A stretch of DNA of 64,000 nt, taken from assembly GCA_028583605.1 (NCBI GenBank), contig CM053328.1, forward strand, positions 10,635,782 through 10,699,781. The letters are read 5' to 3'. Origin of the DNA: Dastarcus helophoroides. Lineage: Eukaryota > Arthropoda > Insecta > Coleoptera > Bothrideridae. Position numbers and translations under genes: made by a program. Shown piece by piece: positions 32,189 through 44,600 of the stretch (the stretch's first letter is position 1; every line of letters starts with the position of its first letter). The notes beneath the pieces were generated by a model. That model saw nothing but the letters and a program-made list of their open reading frames with translations. It did no database searches and was not told the origin of the DNA.

Positions 32189-33287
32189 AACTCTTCTTGC
32201 CAAATTAACATCCTATAGTCTTCCTTCTGGGCTCTGTCATTTGATATCCAGTTTTCTCTCTGACAGATCTCTTTAGGTCGTCGTCGATGGCATCTCATTC
32301 GAGACATTTGCCATTAATGCAGGGGTGCCTCAGGAGTCTCTCCTGTCTTCTACTCTGTTTCTGTTACACATAAATGATCTCTTAGCTTCAACTTCCAATC
32401 CGATATTCAGTTGCGCAGATGATAGTAGTCTGGTGTCATCTTTTTTCTCCGACAAACCATTATCCGTCGCTGCTTCAGATCGACTAAGGGAACAGCAGAT
32501 ACAGATGATTAATCGGGATCTCGAAACCATTCTGGAATGGGTTAAGAAAAATTTAGTCGACTTCAACGCCTCAAAAACTCAGGCCGCTAAGAATATATCA
32601 AGAGATAATGCAGCAAACATATTCATGGACGGTAAAATCCTCCCGATGGGATTTAATCTGTCTATCCTAGGAGTGAATGCGGGCACCAATTTCTCTTGGG
32701 ACAACCATGTGCGCGCCATTGCTGAATCCGCCTCTCAGAACCTAAACTTTCTTTTTATAGCTAAAAAGTACTTCACATCTCATCAGCTGCTTACACTATA
32801 CAAAGCTTAAGTTAGCCCAACACTAGAATACTGTTCTCATGTTTGGAGTTCAGCCCCAAAACAGACTTTAGCTCTTTTGGATTCAATTCAAAGAGGAGCG
32901 ATTCGCCTAATTAATGACTGACGATAGTTTGACCGATTCTCTTCAAACACTAGAGACAGGCGGGTGGTTGGTGCATCATTTCTTTTCCTACAAGTACTTT
33001 CATGGGAGATGCTGACAGGAACTAATAGAATTGATCTCCCAAGGGCAAGATTTTTGAGGCATACAAGACAGAATTCCTGTGCGGTCCAGCTCGACGCAGA
33101 TAAGACTTCTGTCGACGGATACCCTTTTTTCTATAGAACTTCCAAGGTATGGAACTTGTTACCGAACGGAATTTTTCTCAAAAATTACAACCTATCCTTA
33201 TTTAAGAAGCCGGTTTATCGCCATCTATCCTTGTTTCCGCATCCTACTCGCGCTGCTTTGAAGGCATAATAGGATTATTGTTTGCGA
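32189..33287 (+). pseudogene. Non-LTR retrotransposon 3' half (copy C, sense part)
   Basis: The sequence begins within the RT after the position of VWH (text CTTGCCAAATTAACATC). It continues with INDLLASTSNPIF, CADDSSL (motif C altered), LREQQIQMINRDLETIL, LVDFNASKTQAA, FSWDNHVRAIAESASQ and the tail TSKVWNLLPNGIF, ending near TTGTTTGCG. Several frameshifts are present. It is the same family as copies A and B. Confidence 0.85.
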
Positions 33288-35250
33288 AACCGGATATTAA
33301 ATGACAGAGTCTGGACTCTGCTCTGCTCCTGGGAGCAAGACCATAAGATGGTAATTTGGCGAGAATAAATCGATGCCAGGCTCTGTCGAAAACCTTTGAG
33401 ATATCCAATGCTACAATCCTAGTCTTCACCATGTTTTTCCATAGCTGAGTAACAGATATGAGTAATATATGCCAGCTCGATCGCCAGTTGGAACGTTGTT
33501 GTTTGGAAGCGTATTCCCTGTCTGAGATGATTCTATTCTCCTGTAGATATTTGAGAATCTTAATGTTGATAACAGTTTTCCATCATTTTACATATAACGA
33601 GTAACAAAGATATAGAGCGATAATTGTTGGCCAGATTCCTCTTTCCCTTTTTAGAGGCAGGCTGCACCCTAGCAGATTTTCAGGTGTTAATGAATACACC
33701 TTTGTTCTAAGAGAGTGTAAACAAATTGCTTAGAACAGGAGTCAACTCTGGAGAGCCCTTCTTAAGAACAATAACGAGGATCCCATCAATGCCAGAAACT
33801 TTCGATGTGTCAAGCTCGAGGAGGATCTTCCTGAAAGTGCGTTGTTTGAAAACAACCTTAGGAAGAATAGGAGGTTCTGCGTTTTGAGAATCAAGGTTGG
33901 AATTTTCATCAAACATTAAGGCTAGCGAATCAGCTTTTTTCTTGGAAGTAGTTGCAATATTGCTGTTGTCATCGAGTAAAGGTGGAAAATTTGAAGATGT
34001 AAAATTCTTTTCAATCGACTTTGCAAATCCCCAACAGGACCTGGAAACGTTCAGGCAGCTGATAAGCTTCTATTGCTGTTCACAATCGAAATCACTTTTT
34101 GTTTCGTCAATAACCTGTTTACAAAAATTTGGTGCATTTACAAAGGTGGTCCGCGTCTCGACTGAGGGATTATTTTGCCAACAACGATATGCGATATTTT
34201 TGCAGGAGACAGTCCAAGCACATTTTTTGCTGAACCAAGATTTACTGGAGGTAGACTTCTTTTGGGAATAGCTAATTTAGCATTTCATACCAATGAGAAC
34301 AGTTTCAGTGATAAATTCGGCGACTGAAGAAGGATTGCCCGAGTTAAAGCAATCTTCTTGCCATGAAAAATATGTAAAAAAGTCCCTTAATTATTTCCAG
34401 TTAGCGAGTTAAAGTGCTAAACCCTACGGGACTGGATCTGAGAAGGAGGCGGTATATGAAGCGAGCGAGAGGCTGCTACAAGCTTGTGATCGGAATTTCC
34501 AAGCAGTGATGTCACAGTGATTTTATATGAATTTTGAGAATTTGTAAGGAAAACGTCGAGTTTATTAGGTTGATAGGTATCTACATCAAAAATGTTTGTT
34601 GGTTCCTCAATTAATTGCGATAGTCCACAAGTGATGGCGAAACTTCGGTCATCCTTCGGGAAAAAACCTTAACCAGGGGATGTTATGTACTGTTGAAGTC
34701 ACCTAGAAAGACAACCTCAGCGTTTGGATAATTCATCTGTAGGTGATCGAAGGCTTACGGAGAGATAAGAGAAGAGCTGTCTGTATGAAGGATCATTTGG
34801 AGACAGATATAATGTAACAAATGAATATTACTTCGCTTTTCGGATCAGACTTTCAGCCAAATCACATCATGATCAGCAGATTGCAGTGCTTCTTCTACGT
34901 TGACAGGACACGTCGCTTCTCGTAAAAGCACAAATTTCCCTCTTGTGTCGAAACTTTGTGTGCAAGTCGTAATTAGGGCAAAGCAAATGGACCGTATTGA
35001 TGAATGGGAAGACTTGGATTTCTGTCAGAGAGAGCACATGGAGTCTTTCCATTTTGAAGGTTGATGAAGCGAGTTTAGATTTGAGTTTAGCCCCCGAATG
35101 TTTCAGAATTGAATTTTGAATGATATTATTTGAAAGGAACTTGGCCCGTGGCACATTAAAATTTCCTCGCCCACCCTTCACTCGGACATACAAACGGGAG
35201 GGCAGTTTACGTCCGAAATTTTTTGCACGAAGAGAATCCATCATCTTTGT
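33288..35250 (-). pseudogene. Non-LTR retrotransposon 5' half (copy C, antisense part), endonuclease and RT start
   Basis: On the minus strand the endonuclease region opens near 35244 (MMDSLRAKNFGRK .. RLHVLSLTEIQV). The linker and RT N-terminal region follow (ENSNLDSQNAEPPILPKV, 33892) and then motif A as VALDISKVFDRAWH, with the normal Asp. The text stops at 33288, shortly after LCHLIS. This is where copy C's sense half begins, with about 65 bp shared. Frames are broken in several places. It extends further 5' than copy B. Confidence 0.85.
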
Positions 35251-35479
35251 TTTTAATAATTAAAAGAAAAAAATCAGAGTGGATGTAAACAAAAATAAGG
35301 AAAAGGACAGGATGAGTAAAGAAGAATTACAGAAACCGACTCACGTGTCAGAGGCGGAAACATGATGTAAGCATCATTTCACCGCCTCCTAGTGACACAG
35401 TAGGGTAGTACTACTTCGGACGACTGAAAGCTCCAGCCTACCGCCTACCAAATCTGATCTTCTACTGATCTTCAAGATC
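35251..35479. other. Probable 5' leader of the antisense non-LTR half, then junction with BEL/Pao
   Basis: No coding frame. The GC-rich text CGCCTCCTAGTGACACAG near 35384 could be the non-LTR 5' untranslated end. Confidence 0.35.
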
Positions 35480-37734
35480 AGCTTAAAAATTGAATGCTGT
35501 TTTTGTGTAGAGAAGTTGAAAATGAAGAACTAATCTTTTAAGCTGTAGCTGTTTTTGGAATGAAAAACAAAACTAAGTCGACTTCATCGTCTTTGACGAA
35601 AGTGTGTTTCAGAACCTGCAGCTGCAGATCTTGTAAATTTTAATGACAATTCATCTTGCGCATGTTTATGAAAGGTCTCATTCGTCTAATGACTGTCATA
35701 AGGCAAAAAGATTTTCGTTAAAAGTCAAACAAAAAATGGTAGCAAAACGAAGACTTTGTTTTATTTATCTTATTGTTAGTCCGGGACACATTTACAAGAA
35801 TTGTAAATATAATATCAATTGCTTGATTTGTGAAGGAAAACTTGTTATGTGGGCCAAATTAGAAAGTCAGAAGAATAATGATCGGCCCAGTCCTACAGCC
35901 AATAAAGAAAATGACCAGGTATCTATTGAGAAAACGCTATTTCATAACACTTATGCTGAGGTAAAGTTACAAACTTTAAAAGTGTGGATACGTGGAGGTA
36001 ACATTGGTTCTTGGACACATGTGTTGCTTGATACATGGTCTCAGCGGTCTTATGTAACGAAAAATCTAGCTGATGAAATAGATTATTTATCCCTGGGGAA
36101 GAAAGTGTGATTCGTGCTTTGTTTGGTGGAAACCAATCGTTATCGAATAAAATTGAAAAATATTTACAATGGTTTTTCATGTAATTTGGAGGCATTAGAT
36201 CAGTCGATTATTTCTTAGCTATTTTACCAGTCTATGGACTAATGAACTAAAGGAAAATGGCCTTCATATTAGTGACAATCAGGATGGATCAATTAAGATA
36301 CTGATTGGAGAAGATGTAGTGGGAAAATTATTGACTGGTCGCCGTTTTGTACTAAACTGTGGCATGGTCGAATCAGAAACATTTTTAGGGCGGACTTTGG
36401 TAGGTAAAACTTCTTTAATTATAACATCTAACTTTGCAAGTATGACTATAACCACTTTGTTTTGTAAAGAGTCAAAAGTGGATGACTTACGGACCCTGGA
36501 TGTGTTGGGTATACAAGACCTTGCAGAAAAGAATAATAGACAACAATTAGAAATGGCTAATCAGGAGCATTTTAATCAAAGTCAACGAAGCTGGGCGATA
36601 TGAAGTAAAAGTGCCATGGTTAGAAGATCATGCTCCCTTACCTACTAATTTCAAGTTGGCTCAAATCAGATTAAATCTAAGAGTGAAAAAACTAAAAAAG
36701 AGCGAGCGTTTCGTTTAGAGTTTGTAACATCTATGGGCACTTATGATTTTATACAAGCATTAAGACGTTTTATTTCTAAAAGGGGTAGACCTTCTGTGAT
36801 ATACAGTGATAATGGAACAAATTATGCAGGAATTGAAATACTACTAAAAAATTAAATTGGAATGAAATTTCTAGTAAATGCTGTTCCTCTGTTTCCGCTT
36901 TTGCGCCATGGTGGGACGGCTGGTGGAAAAGGATCGTGGGTATTTTAAAACAATTACTTCGCAAAACATTAGGAAAGCAACATTGACAGTTTTATGCGAT
37001 TGTGAGATGATAATTAATTCTGGACCATTAATGTATATTTCCGAAGATATACATGACAGGGTACCTTTGACTCCAGCTTGTTTTTTACAAGATGTTCAGT
37101 GATTCACAGCTTAAATGATGCAGTGAGCATACAACAGATAAAACTACTGGCACAGACATACAGAAAGAACTGAACACAAAGAGTTACTAATAGTTATAAA
37201 CCTTTGCAAATATAGTTCAAACTTTATTGTATGTCAAGCTCGAAAAGTAATGTACCTTGATAAAAAAATGCAAACAAACGGATGCGCCTATAAAATAGAG
37301 CTCACAGCTAAAATGATGTAGTCATTATGCTAACCATAAAAAAGCATAAATTTGTACTTTATTAGTAATCTAAAGGTCTCTCTTTGTTATCAATAATTGC
37401 CTGTAATCTTTTAGGCATTGTCTCTCCTAAGATTTGGTATTGAGAAGAAATTGCCTTTCGTTCTTCAATAATCATCTTTAGCTCATTTTTATTGCTTACG
37501 TTATGTTTAACGACTTTTTTCTTTTATATTGACCATACATTTTCTATTATATTAACGTTAGATGATAGTGGTGGTGTATCAAGACACGCCAGACAATTTT
37601 GAAATAACCATTCTCGTACAGTACACTCTGAAAATTTTGGGTTGTTGTAAAAAAATTGAAAATTCTGTTGAATGTTTAATTTTCCAGCACTATATTGTAC
37701 GAACTGTTTTAAAATATTGAAGCAGTAATACTAA

Positions 37735-39679
37735 AGCTAGGGTTTCCTACAAAACGGCAACGTAAAAGAACGGCCGTTATTTGACCGCCGTTTTATGCCA
37801 TGCAGCGGTCGAGGACAGAACGATCGCCTTGACGGTGAACATTGATGTAAAGTAAGAAAAGCGTTGCAGTAGAGTACGTCTGCCGAGACTAGGGCTGTAA
37901 AATTGTCACGATTTGAGCTGTATTGTTCTAATTTTCTATAATTTTCTTATAGTCACAAACTATATTTATTTGTTGTTTTCCTTTTAGTCGACAAAGAAAT
38001 TCTGAAACACTTACGTGTCACTTTACTTTTTTCATAATATTGTTTACATTCACGAATCTGAGGTATTGAAAAAAGTTTCAAATAAAAATTGTTCAGACTG
38101 TAATTTTGGAATGAACATGAATAAAAGCTAAAGACACCATATCGATATCTTTTCATTATAATGCAAAATTTCCCAAAAGAGGTACAAATTTCATAGACAT
38201 CCTTTATTTCTTGGTAAAAATTCCCCCCAGAATCTTTTCCTAGAACGAAGTTTTCGATTAACATGTCCTTGAACATTTTTAATCAAAATAAAAAGAAAAA
38301 AATCAAGCTACTGATTTTTTTTCAAAATAGATAAAGTTTTCATTAATACTTTTTATTCGTTAATAACAAATGCCTTCTTAGCTTTTTTTGTCCGATGAAT
38401 GGTTTTTGATAAAAAAAATAAAATGAATTTCTTTGCATTTCAATGGGCCCTTGATATCCTTTTCTACAAAGTAATATGTCATTTTAAGAGAACTTTTTTT
38501 TATTTTAGATAACTTAGATATACATGTTTTTTTAAATAAGTATTTTTAATAATTAATAAACCCATAGCATGAAATAAGTCAACATAATGGTTTTTTAAAG
38601 GTAAATGATTTTTTAATACAAAAGCATTCGCCACCTAAAAAATTCAAGGGAGGATTTTTACCAAGAAGTTAAGGTTGCTTATGAAATTGGTACTTGTATT
38701 TAAAAAACGCAGTGACTTGTCATTTTTTTCGTTAAGATTACTCAGGGAAATGTTATTACGGACGCCACTGATAGAAGTAGAACAAATATTTTACTTGTAG
38801 AAAATGCATTTTTATGCCCAGTTATTATCTACCAAAAGTCAAAAAATATTTCAAACGGTATTGAAAGAAAAACCGAATTTTTTCTTAATTTTTAGCACCT
38901 TGTATCATAAAAATAAAGCGGACGTATGTAGATATAAACTTTTGTTTCTTAATATCGTTCAAAAATTATGCCCCTTCAGTTATGGCATTTTTTCGAAAAC
39001 ACCGTGTATACTCTAATTGCATGTTTATTGCCCTCAAAATCCCCGCAGGTAAAGGGACTATTGCACTGGTAATTATTTCTAAATATTGTTTACATTACTT
39101 TGAAATTTCTAGAGAAGTATTGACAAAATTTTCAATAAAAAATCCTTCAGAATATAATGTTACAATAAACACGAATAAAAACTCTAAAGATGTCAATTTA
39201 TAAACTGACATATACCTAATTAAATATGTTCTTAGTCTTCTAGTTTAAAGGTTGTCTGTAAAATTTTAAAATTGTTTCGAAAAGTATCGAAATTTTTCAT
39301 CATATTGAAAAACAAATTCTATGTCATTTGGTATTTTCAAACTTTTATTTAATAAAAATTGAATAATATAAAAGGGAGATATAATATTATATAAAACATC
39401 CTGCATATGCACATAATAATAAAAAAGTTAAATAAATCATAGTAGCTACATTCCTACGTAAAATGGCAATGTAACGTATTAAATCGTGCTTGCAGTATTC
39501 TCACCGTACACAGCGGTCGCTTCGAAAGTGGGGTCGACGTACTTTTTCGCAGCGGTAGCCCCTAACGTTCTGTAGGAAAACACTGCCTATTAGAAGCACG
39601 AGCACGGTTTTTGGTGACGTCACCCGACGTAGCATTACGGTCGCTCTTTTACGTTACCGTTCTGTAGGAAACCCTAGCT
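37735..39679. mobile_element. Nested 1.95 kb element, AGCTAGGGTTTCCTAC termini, TAA duplication
   Basis: AGCTAGGGTTTCCTACA at the left and its complement at the right (ending GTAGGAAACCCTAGCT) start inverted ends of about 45 bp. TAA flanks both sides (37732-37734, 39680-39682), as in PIF/Harbinger-type insertion. The ends are GC-rich while the interior is AT-rich with no recognisable transposase. A motif GTTCTGTAGGAAA occurs both near 39568 and near 39660. The superfamily call rests only on the 3-bp duplication. Confidence 0.7.
38755..39010 (+). mobile_element. Diverged relic of the mariner-type inverted end
   Basis: GGACGCCACTGATAGAAGTAG and following text (ATTTTTATGCCCAG, GAAAGAAAAACCGAATTTTT) align with the right inverted end at 20780-20960. 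A faint match to the inner part of the end lies near 38380-38440. Confidence 0.6.
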
Positions 39680-41158
39680 TAATCCATTCTACCATCACTA
39701 AAGTGTATTTTGCCAACCCAAACCCAAAAGACATACAACCCCAAAGCATCACGTGTTGACCATCCTATGAAACTGAAAATTTCAAATTCTTAATTTTAAT
39801 CCTTCTTTAGGTTTTCTCTTAAAGTTATCTTCCCATCTGATGAAATAAGGTTAAATTTTGTTTCATCAGCCAATAATACTGACTTCATGCAGATCATTCA
39901 TTTATTAAGATGCTTCTGAGTGAATTCCATCCTTAGCTTTCTTTTGAGGGGTATATTCCGAGATGTTCTCCCGTGTAAATTAACTCCCCTTAAAATAGGT
40001 CATATTTTTTTGTGTGCAACGTTGTTTTTTGATGTCTTATGAACTTCTATTGTTAACTTTGAGGCACTTAATTTGGGGTTTTTGGTGCTTGTTCTTACAT
40101 CTATTCCTTATCGTATTGAGTAAAAATTTTGTTAATTTATTTATTCATTTATTTAAGGTCCTATTTTGTTTTAGTATAATGTTTTATAATATGTTAAACT
40201 GTTCCTTGACCTTTTTGACCATTTTAGCAATTTTATATAGTTGTAACCATTATTAAAATGGTTAATTATCATTTGTGACTTCTCAATTGTTGTATGACGG
40301 TCTGCACAGCTATTTGTGTCTGTTTTACAAACATTTGGCATGAATAATATGGCACACAGTTAAGATTTACTGTTATAAACATCTAATAATTAGCTAAATT
40401 GAAAAAATCTTCCGTAATTCTGATGATATGGGCAAGGGCTGCAGCCTGCATCTTTCAAGCTGTGATGCTGAATTTACCGATTTCCACAAATTTTTATTTA
40501 TATTTTGGTTATTGTCAGCATTGTATTCATATTATTCTAGGGGTAAATTACATAAACATACCCCTATTTACTACAACCAACATTTCCCCCAGTTTTCATT
40601 TGCTTATTTTTATATGCTCTTTTATAATAAAATATGATAACTGCATCATTTCAGCTGAGAGTCACTGTATATAGCTGGTTACGAAGTAGATGATTCCCAA
40701 GCGCTACAAACAAAAGGTTAGTCAAGATTTGAAAAAACGTTTTCGCGACGAATATTTGGGTCAACTGTTACAAGTTTCTAAACAAAGATGTAAAACTGAA
40801 TCTCTGAAAAAAAGGAGACATAGTATTGATAGTTACGAATAATATTAAAAGCCTCGAATGGTCTACGGCCATAGTACAAGAGCTGATACCAGGAAAAGAT
40901 GGAGAAATAAGACTTGCTCAACCTAAGACTTCTTCAAGAACTTTGTTGAGACAAAATCAGAGAATTTGTTTGTTAGAAACGACAAAGTGGAACAATGATA
41001 ATTTTTGAAAGAGTTCCTTCAATTCAGATGCAGATACTGAGAAACAAGAGAATACTAGTCCTCAAGAAGAGGAGGGAGACACCCAAGAGAAGTTAATACA
41101 GTTTGTTCAGTTAACTCGTAGAGGGAGAAAAGTTAAGATACCTGCAAGATACTTGTGA

Positions 41159-41650
41159 ATCACTATTTTTTATTGAAACATAGTGACTCCAGCGGAGAGC
41201 GTGTTGGAAAGAGTTTCACAATTTCATAAAACTATTTCCTGCTGCTTAGCAATAAGAATGATAGATTGTTTAACGTTTTTGACATTTTAAATGGATAATT
41301 CCTTTTAGTTTTTATGATTTGCATTTAAGTATTTGTGAACAATAGATGATTTCTATATGAACTGCGAAATTCATTTTTTAATATATTCATCCGTTTGGTC
41401 CTAACAGTGAAACTTCAAAAAAACATTTACTTGGTTTTGTTATAAGAAATGTCACAATGAAGGAAAGTTATGGAAAAGACGGATATTGGGGCTTGACGTT
41501 CTTGTTATTTAAGGCCTCCCAGTGAAAACAAAGAATTATTATGAAATAAAAAGAAACCAATCGTGGAAAACGTTAATTGCATATTTAGTGATAAAATTGA
41601 TTATAGTGATGAAAAAATTTACTATTAGTCCCTAAATATAGTGTTGTGAT
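41159..41650. other. 3' untranslated region or LTR of BEL/Pao
   Basis: No coding frame. The sequence leads to the GTTGTGAT target site of the next hAT. Confidence 0.4.
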
Positions 41651-44600
41651 CAGTGACGGCTGGTCTTAAAGAGCGCAAGAGCGCGCGCTCCTTGTGAAAT
41701 GAGCGATCTATTCTTTTCTATTTAATGTAAAAGTCTTGGATTTATCACATTTTTAAACACAAAATAATGATATACTAATTAACTAATAATACTTGTGAGT
41801 GACTTGGAATAAAGTACGCAAACTTTTATTCTATTATATTATATACTATGAGGAAATTGAAATACGTTGGTGCGCCCAGAATTATGCACCTAGTGTGGCT
41901 GCCATGCGATGTCTATCAACGGCCTCCACGGGATACGGAGAAATAAACTACAGAACACCACGCTAAAGCTAGCCCGCGGTGCGGTACGCCGCTCCGCTGA
42001 AGCGATGTTGCCAAATGGTGAGTACGAGTCAGAGTTTGAAGTGTGTATTTACGGTTTATGATACTAAATACGTAGGTACCGGCTGATTTGATTGCGATTG
42101 CTGATTGTGCCGCTTACAGGTCCAACTGCCAATAGTACGGCTATTCACAAAGAAATAGCAATACCCATTAGGGCCTAATTATTAATTTATAAATTTGGAT
42201 TTAAACAATTTTGCTGAGGAAGTAATGAACACTTTATTTTTTTAAAAGATCGTAAAAAAATATTTTTTTTTGTGTTTTTGTAGAGGTTAATTAAAACTTT
42301 GTAATAAAATACATTTTATCTTCAAATGCAGTTTTCATAAAAAAGTGATATAATTTTATTCCTATAAAAGCAAACAATTTTAATTAAGTAATTTAGAATC
42401 GTAACCAGGTGCAACCGCACAGGGTACTTAAAGGGGCTCAGAAATGTCGATAATGATTTTTTTTTGTACTCGATGAAAATAATTTAGAGATGATAACCCA
42501 AAAATATTTTGGAGGCTATAAGATGTTATATAAACTTAATTCGTAAAAATACTATTAAATATCACAAATTTTGTATCACTTTTGTTTCTCTTAAATTTAA
42601 TACCTTGCTATGGCACTGGAGTCACCTAAACTCTTTACTACTAATATTTTTGCACGGGGCATCGAACCTCTATTTTTTTCGTTCCGGTTTTTGGTTTTCG
42701 TTCCGGGAAAAAAATCATATCGGTTCCGTTCCGGTTTTCGTTCCGACAAAAATAGCGGTTTTTTCCGGTTTTCGGTTCAGTTCCAGCTTACTCATTTTTT
42801 TAATTTTTCATTTAAGTTGATTTTTTAACATAATTCAGGAAATGTTCTCCCTCTTTTTTAAATATTACAGCATATAACTTCTGTGGTAATGCTTAAAATT
42901 TGAAGGAAATATTTCTCGATTTTTCGAATTTAAAAATTTCAGGCTGAAACTCTGGATTCTGGGTTCCTTTTGAGTTCAAACTTCAAAAAAACCTTCAACT
43001 TTATAAAAAAAATTAGCTGATACCCGTGCATTCGTCTAGGTGAAAAAAGCGAAAGGATCCTTTGGTTATATACTTTTTGAAAGTTTCGACTTTTCCGAAG
43101 GATTCGATTTTTATTGAAAATTTTGACTTATTTCGAAAATTTCAACAATAAAAACCCACTTTTTCACAAAGTCGATCTTTTCTCGTTCGACTTCCAAATT
43201 TTCGAAAATTTAACTTGATTTCCAAAATTTCGACCTTTTTCAAAATTTTGATTTTTTGAATATTCCAAATTCCTCAAAATTCTGCCTTATTTGGTTGGTT
43301 TTGATTTTTTTGAACATTTTACTTTTATAACTTTCGTTCATGTTAAAAATTTTATTTTTTGAAATTACAATTTTTTTTGAATATTTGGAATTGATCTCGA
43401 AGATGTCTGACCTTACTTTTGCAAATATCAAAAATTTCAGACTCGAAATTTCATCTTTTTTGCAAATATAACTAATTTTAAATTCGATTTTTTCAAAACA
43501 TTTCAATTGTTTTTAAAAATTTGAATTTTTTCAAAGTTTTAACTTTTTGCAAATATCGACTCTCTCGAATGTTTGTTTTTTTATTCAACTTTTTTTCAAT
43601 TTTCACTTTTTCGCAAGATACTGACTTTCTAAAAATGATTACTCTTTTTAAATACTGCATTCGATTTTAATTAAAAATTCTTAAACATTTTTCGATTTCC
43701 TTAAAGCATTTCGTCTTTATATTTTGAAAACTTTCAAATTCAAATGTTTTTTTAGCTTCCACTTTTTTCAAATGTTTATTTATTTTATTAATAGCCAGAC
43801 TTTTTCAGTTTGACCTTTCTCTAAGATTTTAATTTATTTTCCAAATTCTGAATTTTTTGAAAATCTTTATACGTAATTTCGATCTTTTCTCCAAATTGTT
43901 ATTTTTTTTCAAAATTTTGATTTTTTCTGTAAATTTAATGATGTTAAAAAACTGACTTTTAAAAACTTCTACCCTATTTTTTTTTAATTTTTGACCTTGG
44001 TCAAACTTTTGACAATTTCTTAAAGCTTTGATCTTTTTTTTTGAAAACAGATTTTTTTTTTAATTCCGACTTTTTCTTAAAGTTTCGGCTTTTATGTAGT
44101 AAACTGAACTTTTATTTGAAAAATTAGATTTTCCTTTAATTTTTGTTTCTTGAAAAATTAAATTTATTCTCACAATTCCGACATTTTTAATATTTTCAAA
44201 CCTTTTCCAAAATTTCGACTTTTTTTGAAAACTTTGACCTTTTATCATCGAAATTTCGACTTTTTCCCGAAGCTATAACTTTTTCAGAATTTGATTTTTT
44301 TTTGGAAAATTTCCTCTGTTTTCCAAAGGTTTGGATTTTTTATAATATGATTATTATAAAACATTTTTTTTCAAAACTTCAAAAATGTTTACTATTTCTC
44401 GAAGTTTCAACTTCTTTTTTTGATAATTCCGACTTTTTCTCAAAAATTTTAAGTTTTTTCAAAATTGCGAATTTTTGAAATATTTGAATTTTTTCAGGAT
44501 TTTAATCTTTTTTGAAAAATGTTACCTTTTATCATCAAAATTAGGACTTTTCTCGAAATTAAATATAGCTTCATCCAAAATTTAAAGTTTTTTCGAAATA

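Larger units (their letters stand above)
37362..40300 (-). pseudogene. Tc1-like transposase remnant, split by a nested insertion
   Basis: Upstream part (about 40000-39683): EFTQKHLNK, then VLLADETKFNLISSDGK (first catalytic Asp region) and DALGLYVFWVWVGKIHFSDG. Downstream part (37730-37362): NPKFSECTVREWLFQN, then NVNIIENVWSI (matching the usual SPDLNPIENLW block with the third acidic residue, Glu), ending MPKRLQAIIDNKERPLDY at TAA 37364-37362. The mid-region with the second Asp is not readable. Stops and shifts are present. Confidence 0.75.
37097..40667. mobile_element. Tc1-like DNA transposon inserted in BEL/Pao
   Basis: The left end CAGTGATTCACAGCTTAAAT and the right end (ATTTCAGCTGAGAGTCACTG, to 40667) are inverted with a few differences. 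The right flank is TA. A broken transposase lies on the minus strand and is split by the nested element at 37735-39679. Confidence 0.8.
35480..41158 (+). pseudogene. BEL/Pao LTR retrotransposon remnant (gag, protease, integrase), split by a Tc1-like insertion
   Basis: In order: the gag C-terminus with Cys/His knuckles including PGHIYKNC (about 35785); an aspartic protease with VLLDTWSQRSYVT (about 36022, Trp where Gly is usual); IGEDVVGKLLTGR; an RT start YEVKVPWLEDHAPLP (36600). The text then jumps near 36690 straight into the integrase: [18 protein letters not shown] (DDE core), then APWWDGWWKRIVGILKQLLR. RT and RNase H are deleted. After the 37097-40667 insertion the integrase C-terminus resumes: LKKRFRDEYLGQLLQ, SLEWSTAIVQELIPGKDGEIRL, ending GRKVKIPARYL at TGA 41156-41158. 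Frameshifts and stops are many. The 5' LTR is absent and a 3' LTR could begin near 41200 (TGTTGGAAAG), but no pair exists to prove it. Confidence 0.88.

Noticed and set aside
37953..38276. 107-codon minus-strand frame in the TAA-flanked element
   Set aside because: It has no transposase motif and an AT-driven composition.
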